From contig JAGQDJ010000051.1 in assembly GCA_022885665.1 (NCBI GenBank), positions 310,001 through 374,000 of the forward strand: a stretch of 64,000 bases of DNA, read 5' to 3'. Under the pieces are notes generated by a model, which was not told where the DNA came from, ran no database searches, and saw only the letters and a program-made list of their open reading frames with translations. Positions within the stretch are counted from its first letter, which is position 1. Each line of letters starts with the position of its first letter. The DNA is from Triops longicaudatus. Its lineage: Eukaryota; Arthropoda; Branchiopoda; Notostraca; Triopsidae. The position numbers and the translations under genes were made by a program. Shown here piece after piece: positions 1 to 12,300 of this stretch.

Positions 1-10
1 TGTTTTTCAC

Positions 11-313
11 CTGCCAAGTACTGAGAGTAGGTGTCTTGGAGGGCCGCTGCGGGCGTAGCCACCATGAGACCGTCTTCTGTTGCCTGCCCATGAGAATGAA
101 GAAGGGGATGTGGGTGAGTTGGGTAATGGGCGGGGTAAGCAGCTGCAGCCAACATGTCCGGGATGGTGACGTTGCTAGCTGAGGCAGAGGAAGAAGAAGT
201 GACGGGAAAATAAGACGCGTGAGGAGGCGGAGCGCCATTACAGGAGAAATTCGCCGCCAATCCGCTGCCTATTGGATTCAAGGAGTGGTCAGACTCTTTT
301 TCTTTACCGCGAC
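11..313 (-). CDS. mask: mask exon 14 (last exon in window)
   Basis: Codes for about 100 residues ending EDGLMVATPAAALQDTYSQY and LA, closely matching the DGLMVATPA motif of ANKHD1 ahead of the second ankyrin block. The donor is TTGGCAG|GTGAAA, phase 1. The acceptor is uncertain: only ATAAAG|GTCGCG at 313 or two AGs within 15 bases of it fit the incoming phase, and none has a strong pyrimidine tract. Confidence 0.82.
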
Positions 314-3300
314 CTTTATTTTAAAGTAACAATTCTTACACCCTTGGAGAAAAACGAAAACTTAATCTCTACATTCGCAAAAAAAAACGAGAACGTAAAC
401 AAAGATTTATCTGAAAGTACCAAGCATTTAAAAGGATTTTGCGGTGTGAAAAGGTAAGCAGAACGTTAAAATACACGCACAAAAAGTGGGCAGGGCGGGG
501 CGGGGCGGTGAGAGGTCGGGTGTATACGAGGCAGGGTTGAGCAGGCAGCTAGAGACGGATATAGTACAAAAGGTTTCTGAAATTTTATTTTCGGTCAGAG
601 AGCGTCAAATAAAGTAAGCGGCAAGGGGAAAACATGTAAGTTTGCAGGATAAAAAGGGGCTTAAGCTTTACGATTGTCACATTATGTTTGCCTAAGTAGA
701 AAGCACATACGCCTGTGTTATCCAGCGGCTTAAGGAGCTGGAATCTGTATGCTTCCAACTGTTTTGAACTTTTTTTATATTAATTTACTTAAAAATGGAT
801 TTGCATTGCCCGAAAATCATTTTTAAATTTATGCTTAATATGATGTCACAGCTCTATAATTTTCAACTTTAATGGATACGCTTAACTCTTACCCTTCAAG
901 CAAAACATGTGACACACTAGCAGGCAATGATCCTGATATTATTAACGTTTTTCCCCCTAAATTTCGGCTTATGCGTTAAACAAAGTTCCGCTTTATGAGT
1001 CTTTGTACTATGGTATTACTAACATAGAAAGCTTTGGCTAAAATCTTTGAACTCCGGCTTCAAAAACTTTTAGCTTCTCAAAGCTTTAATTGTCTAATTA
1101 TCTGCTGCAATTAAAAATACACCACTCCCTGAATAGGTGAGACTGGTGTCCAATAAAAAGGGCGCTAGTATCATAAAACTGAAAATAAAGTTATTTGATG
1201 AAATCTGAAAGCCTTGGATACGGAGAGGTTAAAAATTAACCACGCCTCCTCAGGTTTGAAGCAAAAACTAGGCAAAAAGCTGACACTAAGCCAAATGGGT
1301 AGTGTTACGCGTGAAATCTACATCAAATCACACTACAACCACATCTATTACCAGAGCTTCATTAATAAAAATTTTTCATAACATCCAACACACAATATCA
1401 ATTCTTTGCTTACCTGAACCATCTAGCGACAGCCCTGGATAGAGATTAGTCGCGGTTTGAGCTGGCTGCTGCAGCAAATGGGGCACTGACGTCTGCACTG
1501 CCGTACTCGTCGACGATACCGACACATTGGGCGTGGCTGCCGAGACTGTCGTCCCTTGCTGACCTTTGACACCCTTCTTCCCCCCTTTGGTCACCTTCTT
1601 CTCTGGTGACACCGGCGCAGGCGCTGCCACTGACGGCGCTGTGGTCGCAGGGGCTGCTTGCTGCGACGCCTGGGGCAGCGCGAAGCTGCCCGGAGGATAG
1701 GACGACGACTGGATCGGCAAGTTCGAGTCAAACAATGGTATCGTCTGACCTTGAACTGTTTCCAAAATCAAACCGAACATTAATTAACAAATAAATCACA
1801 AAATTACCAATTAAACTTCGACAATAAAAAACCGACAAACAAGAACAAATGCAAAACTAAAACAATCTTTGAACACAGAACGCAAGTCGTTATCCAGCAC
1901 AGAAAGACACAAATCTAAATACGAGAAAGACAGAAAAGTTAAATAACAGCTGACAGAAAAATTGAAATTAACAAAAAATACCTTAAAGCAAAATGCCATA
2001 GAGTGAAGTTGAACACACAAATAGTGCAAATTTTTAAAATGTCGCACACGAAATTAAAATAATATTAAAGAAAATAATTTGCGTTGAAACTTACGCATTT
2101 GTCTGGACTGAAGCAACAATTGGTGATGCAGCGTGAGTTGTTGCTGCTGTAAGGCTTGGTTGGCTTGACTGGCTGCCACCGAAGACCCGCCAGCTCCGCC
2201 CACTCCCGTACCTGCTGTAGCTTGCTGGGACATAGACTGCAGTCCTGCAGCAGCGGCTTGGAGCTGTTGGTAGTGCAACTGCAGAGCGGCGGTGGTTTGG
2301 GCTGCGGTGGAGTAGGAAGGGCACGACAGATGCGGCGGGTACGACAGCATGCCCACTGCATCTGGTGACAGAAAGGGCATCTGCTGTTGTTGGGTTGTTT
2401 CCGTAGCCGTCGAGAGCTGCGGCGTTTCTTCGGTCAGGTCAATACTGCGTTTCTCAGCTCTACTGCTGGTGCTGGGCGTGTCCGTGGTGAGCTTCATGTC
2501 CTCTAAAGGTTGAATGATGGCCTCCAAGGCAGCGGCGTCACTAGTACTGCAGCTGCCCTCTTCCGGTCCGCGGTCCAATCGACCCACCAACGGCGGTAAG
2601 GTACCAGATTGAGGGAATGCCAATTGTTGCTCCACCTGCGAGTGAAAAACACGCGTCAGGAACACTGTTCGAAACGTTACTCATATTTACTTAATTTAAG
2701 TAACATGGCGCTTTACAAAAGTTGAGTACAACCATACAATGCTATGAACTACCCATTTAACACATTTCTTAAATAGTCCATTGAAACGAAATTCCAAGCA
2801 AATGTACTACGGATTGGATAATAAAAGCTAGTTATAAAGTTACACACACGTTCAAAATACACTTTGTTCGGTATTTAAGATTACTTGAAGTTGAAATTGA
2901 CGTATTTGCTGCTGCAGCTGTTGCTTTTGCTGTAAAATCTGTTGGACACGTTGCTGGAATTGTGCCGTGGCCGCTGCGGAGGCGGTGGCTTGATTCACAC
3001 CCTGGGTGTTAGCAGCGGTGGTGGTGGTAGTCGTACCACGGCTGCCGGTACCGGTGGCCGAGGAGGACGAGGCAGCGGCAGCACCCGCCAAGGCCGGCGC
3101 AAGGACTTGTTGTTCGAGTTGTTGTAGTTGGGCGACGTTTTGCTGCAACGCCGCGAGCTGGACTTGGTTTTGGATGGCGTTCTGCTGGAGAGCGGCTAGG
3201 GTAGCTTGGTTTTGTTGTTTGAGTTGACGTTGTTGGAGGACTTGTTGCTGCAAGTGCTGGTTCAACTGCTGGAGCTGCTGGAGTTGTTCGAGTTGCTGGT

Positions 3301-6300
3301 TTTGTTGTTGCAAGGCCACTTGCCACTGTTGTTGTTTCTTCACGTTCTTGTTGTCCTTCTTTGAGACCGGTTTCGCCTTCGGACGATCCGCCGGCGGTAA
3401 AGGGATGCTGGTGGTGGTAGGCGTGGTGGTGGCAGTAGAGACGGTCGCGACGGAGGACACAGCCGCCCCTGCTGACGCGGAAGAAGAGGAAGAAGACGAG
3501 GAAGTAGCGATGGCGGTGGTCAGCTGGGTGGTAATGAGACTTAAAGCGCTAGTGGGCACGATATTCGGATTGGTGACAATCACACTTTCGCGCATTAGAC
3601 CCAACGCACTCGTACCTGTTGACACAGGCGGAGCTGGCAAAGTGCCTAACGTGGCGCTGGCCACTAAATCCGCCACAGCCTAAAGAAGCAGACATCTTAG
3701 TTTCTTTAATTGAACATTTAAAGAAAATCAACACCTACTTTGCAAAATACATTAACATATGGTACTAAAACAAATTTCACATCGAATATCAAATATACGT
3801 GAATAAAGAAAATTGGTACAATTGTCCAAAAACCGGAGTTAAACTAAACGAGTTTCAACCAAAATATTCAAACTTAATCAACTTAATTAACTTAAGTTGA
3901 CTTAAACGTCTACTATTTTAGGTTAAGTTTTCGACTAAAGTTCAAAGACAAAAACTTCAAACTTAAAAAAAAAATCAGTTTTCCCGTTTTTACACACATT
4001 TACCTTGATGTCCACTTTAGGCTGTTCAGACAAGTTTTCGCCAAACATTTTGACGATGTCTTCGAGGTTGATGGTGGTACCGGTACCAGAATGCAAGGAT
4101 GAGAATGCCGACAAGCCTCCACCCGCTTTTTCCGTTTTTTCCCGTAGTTCCCGTTCAATAAACTGTAACATTTTTCATATGTAAAAATTGGTGTCATTCT
4201 TACTGTCATTTTGAGGAAATTGAACACAAACCTCTAATTCTTCGGCGCATTGAGATTTCTCTGAGAATTCTTCCAATCCCAGTCGTGGCAAGGATAACTT
4301 GAAGGGGCTAACACCGAGCGAAACCTGAAATTTCAACGAAAAATTATCAATCTCTTCATTCACTTACAATTAACACTTTTTCGTACTATTTATTCACATA
4401 TTTTTCCTTTCCACTTCCAATTTTAATATTTTCTGTTTGTTCCGTTTAACTATCGTTTGTTCCGTTTTTTTTTTTTACTTTTCACTTCTTTTCTCTATTT
4501 TTATTTTCTTATTTTTGGCACATTTTCTTATATTTTTAATTCACGTTTTTTTTCCTACTTATTCCTTCATGTGATTTCCTCCATTATTATTGTTTCATAC
4601 GGAATCATTTTGTTCTCAAGGGGGAAAAAGAACAGAACAGAGAAGAACTTACTTTGTTTTCAGCCTCCCGTTTGACTGTCGAGGCGGTGGACGAGATGGA
4701 GGAGGTCGGAGAAGGGGGCGGTTCAACCAGCTTCAGTTCTTCTTCAAGGTCATCTTCCTCTTCTTCCTCTTCTGTCGTCACCTCGTCGGGGGAATTGCGC
4801 GTTTGTTGGACTTCGGCCGTCACAAACGGCTGTTCGAGCTTGCTTTTGTTAGCTAACGACCGTCTATCTGCCGAGGTGGAAGTTGCTGCTTGGGTGGCCG
4901 TCACCGTTGCCGCCGTTGTCGCCCCGCCTCCACTTTTCGCTAAGGTCCCTTCACTCTTCCCGCCTATCAGAACGCACACATGCCTTAGTTTAGTAATGAT
5001 ATTTAACACGTGATTTTTTGGTAACTAATCGATTATTTAAAATTACGCATTGCATTTAAAACTTAACTAGTTTACTTCCTAGTTGACTTCTAATCGTTTA
5101 AAAAAAGAAAAGAAAAGACAGAAATAAACTGAGTTTTACCTAAAGTGATGGTTGGCAAGGTTCCGGCCGCGGTGGAGGCAGGAGTGGGCGGGGATGCGCC
5201 TTGCGGTTCCAACCGTCCATGCGGCGGTACCCGGGGTGCAGGGATGGGGGCAAGAGGGGCCATACCTAAGTAGGCGGCGTCTTCGGGCCCGTTAGCGGTG
5301 ACACCAGCGGCAGCCGCTGCTTGGGTGGCTTGGATGCCTAGCGCGAACTGCGCCGATTCACTCGACACCAAGATGGAATTGGGATAGTCGAGCAAGAGCT
5401 GGACCACTTGCGTGTGTCCGCTCTTGGCAGCCTCAATGATCATCGTTGAATTATCCTAAACATGAAGACAAAATAATTTTCATTAAACAATTAAACACTC
5501 TAAAGAAAATAGTCATGTAAGAAGCACACGACGTCATAGTATATAAGATTTTGGCTAGAATTTAGGAGAATCTAGAATTTAGGAGGTTCGTAAAATTAAA
5601 AAAATTAATGAAAAATTCGGATTTACCTTGAGACGGTGGAAAGGATTGGCGCCATGGAGGAGCAGAAGCTCAACCACGGCCACATGGCCGCCGGCGCAAG
5701 CCAAGGATAAAGGCGTGTGGTCATTGGAGGACGTTTGGCGGTTGACATCTGCGCCTTTGCTTAACAGGAACTGGACGGCGCACAAATGCCCAGCGCGAGC
5801 TGCTTTCATCAACGGTGTACGCCCTCCTTCGGACACATGCTCCTATAAAAGTATCATACTTAAAATCATTAGAAGACTTCCAATACTGATTAAAAATCCT
5901 CTCTTGTACATGAAATTTAAATTAAGGCGGAGTGCCGTACACTTTTACTGTGCCTCGCTTCAGCTCCTTTTTTCTCAACCTAATGTAACTACAAATATAA
6001 CTCAAATCAGCTAAATCTAACCAAAAGCGGTTTTCACTACTTAAACCAGGCGTCTTAACATAGAACAGTATAGGAGCCATGTTTACCGAAGAGATAAACT
6101 AGTTAAATTATGTTAAGCTAAGTTAAGCTTACAAACAAACTTTGTAAAATCTAGCAGTGAGTTTTTCAGGGAAGAGCTTGCATTAAAAACTGAAATAAGC
6201 TTAAAACTGGAGGAAGTTCAAGTGAAGAATTAAATTACAATAATTTCAATTCGTTTACTAAGGATAAAACTAGAACATGGGCACAACAAAGAAAGGTGTG

Positions 6301-9300
6301 AAAACAGTAATTAGCCAAAGGAAAGTTGACAATAGTTCACTGAACTTTCGTGTCACGAAATTCGTGCATGAAGCAACCATGTTATTATTTTAAGATAGTT
6401 ATCGTAGGGTAGTGTCTTAATGCAACCTTTGTTTTGAACCACTTTGTTCCTTGATTTAAAATATATACATATACATATATTTCACTGTACAAGCCTCTAA
6501 CGTAGTGCTTCTCACTAGTTTTCGCTCATTACCCAAAATCACCTATCAGAAAGCCTTCGCTACCCAACAAAATTTGTCTTCAAAATGAAAATAATAAAAC
6601 GAGAACCACGTTTACGAATATTGCGCAATTAAGTGAATGAAAAAAAAACTGTAAGGGAGGGTTCACACATGTACACAACGACAACATAGGCCTTTAGTGC
6701 GCTAACGGTACAAGAAGGGTCTCCACCACTTTTCCCCCAAAGGAAAACCCTCGAAAAATCCAGACGCTTGAATGCTCGAAGAAACTCGAGACAATATCGT
6801 GGAAACGGAGGTCAACGAGTACAAACATGTCAGACACGTCAAAGGTTTACGTGCCAGAGTACGCCTACGACCTCTGATGTCCTCCTACAAAGAACTCGTA
6901 ACCTCCAAAACAAGAGACTCTACCATACACCAACTTCCCTGATCTTCTCAAGTGACACATCTATTCCTTAATTATATTTTCTGGACTAACTTCCATACTT
7001 AAGTAAACAAAACAGACACTGCAAAAGAAAATGTTTACGTCAACGCGCCTATTTTAAATACTAAACAACTCGCATTCGCTGTGAAGGCTTTCACGATTAT
7101 CAATAATGAATTTCAGCGGTCACCGATGTCACACACACACGATGTCCTTACATGTTTTTAATTAAGAATCGTATAGTACTTTATAAAAGAAGAGAAAATC
7201 AAAAGAAAAATTTTTCTACTCCTTCGCAAAACTGAACGCTGTGTAGAGCTCAGCGTATACGCTTTGCCCGTTGGCGTTCGCTAATTGTCCAAAATGTTTT
7301 CCTTATTTTTCTTCATTTTTTAACCTAAAGCTTGGATCAACATAAAACTTTTGTCCAATCGACGCTTTTTTTAAGACTCCACTTCAACTGGCCGGGCTAA
7401 ACTGTTTGGTCTCGGATTTTCGGTATGTTAGTTGCTCTTCCCTAGTTGGTTGTTATAAACCGGACAAAAAATAACATTGAAAGATATCCAATGGGAATGA
7501 AAATTACGTGATTTTATGCGAGTCGTGTCAATAACCGAGTTAGCATAATCCGAGGTTAGTCTCCATTTCGTTAGATGGGAGTAAAACGGGACATAATTAA
7601 GCGGGTCTTGCGATTATCCGAGGTGCAATTAAATGGGTTCTACTGTACTATAAAGTACAATTTCATTTGTGAGAGCATCTGTGATAATTCGTTGCGTTAA
7701 ACTGAGACTGTTTTGTCAACCGCTATGCAATCCTATTTTTTTACCATATATATGCTTCCTATGATGCGCCCAAGTCAATAAAGTCACGAAAGAAATGAAT
7801 GTATGAGAAAAACAATAAAGTAGTCCTATACTGGGTGAACGAACAGTATTCGGTATAAGAGATATCCATTAGGGGGGGGGGATATTTTATATAACCAAGT
7901 CCAGACAAAAACAAGGAATAGTGATGGCATAACGAGAAAAGACTATTGGATTAAGCAGGTACAGTTAAAGTGGTGTCGGCTTTAAGAAATAAGTGAATAT
8001 GAATAGCTTCACATCCATATGTAACTCCTGTGAACCGCCTTTAGATATAACTCACATATCTTCCAAACAATTCCCAATTTTATGCTGTACGGTAGGAAAA
8101 GGAGCGAACGGCTAGCGTAAAACGAGCCAAAGCCTGAAAAGAGAGGCGGAAACTTCTTACCAAATCCGCCCCGTACTGCAAGAGCAGTTCGGTGACGTCG
8201 GTGTGTCCGTTTTCAGCTGCGTATGTTAAGGCCGTGTCGCCAGTACCCGTCTGGGCCAGTACACTGGCTCCGGCTTCCAGTAAATACCGCACCAGTTCTA
8301 AATGTCCTTCTTGTGCTGCTTCCATCAAGGGTGTTGACGCTCCCAACTCCAAATCCGCGCCTGCTTTAATGAGAAAGTCCGCTACTTCCAAAAACCCGCC
8401 GCAACACGCTAATGTCAATGCCGTTTCTTGCGTTTCTTCGGTTTGCGCGTTAATATCCGCTCCTATGTAAACAAATATCAATGAATACATCATGCTTCGG
8501 CCACATTTTTTTTTTATTTTCAGTTATTTTCTTACAAATTTTCTTTACTGTTTTACTTTTCAATTTCTTCTTTTGCTCTTTACTTACATTAGCATGTTTT
8601 TTTCAATTTATTTAATTTTATTTAGTTTCAATTTTAGTTTGTTTTATTTTTATATAATCGAACGCCAATCATACAGATCGAAGAATACCTTGTGACAACA
8701 GCAGCGCCACCATTTCCTCATGGCCCTCGCGGGCTGCTTCCATGAGGGGTGTGTAGCCTTCATCATTCACTTCTTCGATGTTGGCTCCTCGTTCCAGCAA
8801 TAACATGGCCAGTTCGACGTGGCCACCACACGCTGCCAAGGTCAAAGGGCTTTCGAAGCTGTCGGCCGGCATATTGACTTGCGCACCGGAATCGAGCAAC
8901 AGCCGCGCCACTTCGACGTGCCCGTCCATGGAAGCTTCCATCAAGGCCGTGTGCATTTCGTCCGTTTTGTGCTCTTGATCCGCGCCGGCTTCCAACAAAA
9001 AGCGGACCATTTCCAAATGACCTTTGTAGCACGCCAACGTCAGCGCTGATTCTTTAAATTCATTCGAGTGCGTGTTGATCCCCGCCCCGTGCTCTAAGAG
9101 AATCCGGGCCACGCCCACATGCCCGGCCGAGGCCGCTTCCATCAGCGGGGTGTGGCCGTTTTCATTGTGGTCTTCTACGTTCGCCCCGGCTTCCAATAAC
9201 AACCGTACCACCTCTTCGTGGCCCGAGGCGCAGGCGTACATCAGTGGCGTGTTCCCTGTTTTCAAGCGAAAAGATACGATTAAAAAAAACTTCCTTTTTA

Positions 9301-12300
9301 ACATGTCCGTAAAAAGTCTCACAATGTAGTGGAAATTTTTTTAATAAAAACTGTACCCCTATGCTATCAACAGTCTTGAATAGTGATAGCTATTCCTGTG
9401 GAATCATTCACACTTGCTTTGAAATATTTACACGGAAAACATGACAGAATGCACAAGAACCTCAGAAAATAAAATAAAGAAAATGAGACAAAAATTACCG
9501 TAACGTTTACCAGTGCCGAAAAAAAGCGCTACGACAATATTAAGAGTTTCTATCTGTCTGTACCATATTTTTAAGACTATGAGAAACGAAACATCGCAAG
9601 TGTGTGCGCTAAAAACGAAAGGAGGCAAATGAACACAAAACGTGAAGACGAAAAAGGGTAAAATAATGCACTTTACATTGTAACCTCAAGATAGTCTTTT
9701 CACGGATAGTTGAAACCTTGAAGTGAGTCTGTACGAAATTGACAGCTCATTGTAATAAGCTACCAGACTGTACTACCTTTTATGGTAACTATTAGTTTTA
9801 TTTAGGGCAAAAATGCTTGTTTGCTTTCAAGTTTGGAAGTCAATTTACATGAGTGCAAACAAACTTATAATGTAGAAAAATTAACAAGAAATGCTTAGAG
9901 CGGAAAAACGCCTGTTTGTTACATTACTCATCCTTTAAAAACTGTGTTCGTAGTAAGTTCAACTGCGGAACATTGTTCATAAAAAAGTGGCACGATTTTA
10001 CTTTAAGCCATGAAAGAGCGTACCAGTTTTCACTGAACATTGCTGTCAATAATTACGAAAGAGCGAAATGATGCTAATAAATTACACGGTACACGGTCTT
10101 ACGCCCTAACCCTACAAGGTCACGCCCCTTTTTTGGGGGCGTGGTTCTTACAAAGATTTTTAGAAGTTTTTAAAAAATGGGAGGAACTTTAAGTATACCC
10201 GAGGCGGACTGGGCGTTGACATCGGCATTGTGATCAATGAGGAGTCTGACAATGTCGACATTCCCGGCAGAGGCCGCCTCCATGAGGGGCGTGCAATCTT
10301 GTTTGAGTCCTTTGTCCTCAACGTTGGCCCGCATGGCGAGTAAAACTTGCGCGAGCTCGTAATAGCCCGCCGAGCAGGCCAAGGATAAGAGGCTCTCGCC
10401 TTCCTCCGTGGTCTCGTGGACCGACCGCCCTTCGTCCAGCAGGCGACGCACGGCGTGGACGTCGCCCTCGTTGCAAGCTTCCGCCAGGGAGCGGCGGGTG
10501 AGGGCGGCTGAGGCAGAAGAAGACGAGGAGCAACTACCCGCCGCTCCTCCGACGCTGTTGCTGCCAAACCGCACCGTGTCGTCGTCGCTCCGCCCACTGC
10601 TCGACTCGCTGGGGTGCGTGGCCGCGGTGGAGGAGGAAGAAGAGGAAGTGCTCGTGAGGCCCACAGACGGTCCAGCCCCCGAGGCGTCTGTCCGCATACG
10701 CGTTAACGCCGCCGCAGCTTCGTCCAAAGCGCACGACACACTTGACGTCAGGCGAGACAGCACTTCTGGGTCGCCGAACCGCTTCCCGTCGGCGGACAAC
10801 TTGCCAATACCTGTGAGCACAGAAAAGGAGAGATCAACAGTGGTTACGAGAACTGCGAACCTGACCTTCGGCATTTGGAAGATATTTTTCTAAGCTTTCC
10901 TTACGCCAAATGCTAACAATAACGTGGCCACATTAAGTATAACACGATCTTCTGTAATGTAAATATGAATTTATGAACTATTATGGAACGTAAACAAGAT
11001 CCTTGAAGTGCTAAAGTTACGAACAAGCTTATACGCGTCTGTTAAACCACGGTTAGGTAAATGTTAATTTGACGTCAATTTGATATTCTTATGTTGTACA
11101 TTATGTGTTATACTTCTTTTTACGACACTACGTTACTTATACGTTCGAATCTGTCTAATACGTCAGTATTGAACACAATAGCCACTACTTCCCATGTGGT
11201 TTACCTAGACTACTAGAATCTTGGTGGCAACAGATCCAAATCCTAAAATGTGACTGCTGGAAAAGGTAAATGGTTTTAACTGTTGAATATGCCACAATGA
11301 AAACTTTTTAGTATCAGTTATTTTGTGGAACAGACCATATCAAAGACCTTTGTGCAAAAAAGTTATACTCCACTTAGCTAAGGATAAAAAGTTCGCACGG
11401 AACTGTGAGAATCCCCTTTCATCCTAGATTACAAACTGTAAGAACAATAGCTATTAAAAACGTGTACAGTAAATAACGTTATAACGAACCTCAGTAAGAG
11501 AACTGTTCAGTATATCGAAAGCCCTGTTGACTTGTATCTTACAACTGCAATAAAATCTCCCAGTAATTCACACTTTTTTATGAGAAAGAAAAGTAAGTAT
11601 AATTTAGTTTTTGTTCAGCTGAACGCATTTTCTGCAATTGACCCAAGTCGACGTCTTCTAACCTCACAAGAATCAGTCGTTAGAGCGAGATTTCACTATA
11701 GTGTTACACTTCCGGGGAAGGAATATTTCCCTGTTACTTAAACAAAGCATTTTCATACTACGCGTTAAGCGCACAATACTTCAAACAATAGTGCAACAAC
11801 TTAATATCCTCAGAAGAGTAGCTATATTAATACCCGAGACAACTTTGATTGCTGCTGACGTGTTTGAAAACTTTTTCTAAAGAAAATTAAATGTAAGAAA
11901 ATTATAAATATTTTCCCCAATTACTTATTTAATTATACAAGATGTATATCAGAATCCCTCAAGGTAGTGACGCAACAATAAAAACTGTATAGCGGGAGTT
12001 CCACGTGGCTATGTGCAGATTTCTATTACTGCGCAGGTGTCGTGTTTTTAGACAAAAGTGGCCCACTCTTCCGCTTAATCCTTCTATTCCACAAACTACG
12101 TAAATTAGTACTATTCGCTCTTCAAAATGTTGCTTAGCTTTCTGGAATCTACTTGTTATGGTAAGTCCACTACTCCTAAAGAACTAAAGTATGTTAAATT
12201 ATTGGAAAATAATTTTGTTACGGCTAATCGAATCATTTTAAGCTAAATAAAAGTAAGGCTTACCACTAAAGATAGAGAAAATACACGTAATACGCTTTAA

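Noticed and set aside
7861..7885. ATATCC / poly-G / GGATAT inverted repeat resembling the gap-flanking homopolymer element
   Set aside because: Lacks the GACGGCGGAAC terminus and any target duplication, so it was not grouped with the element at 62890.
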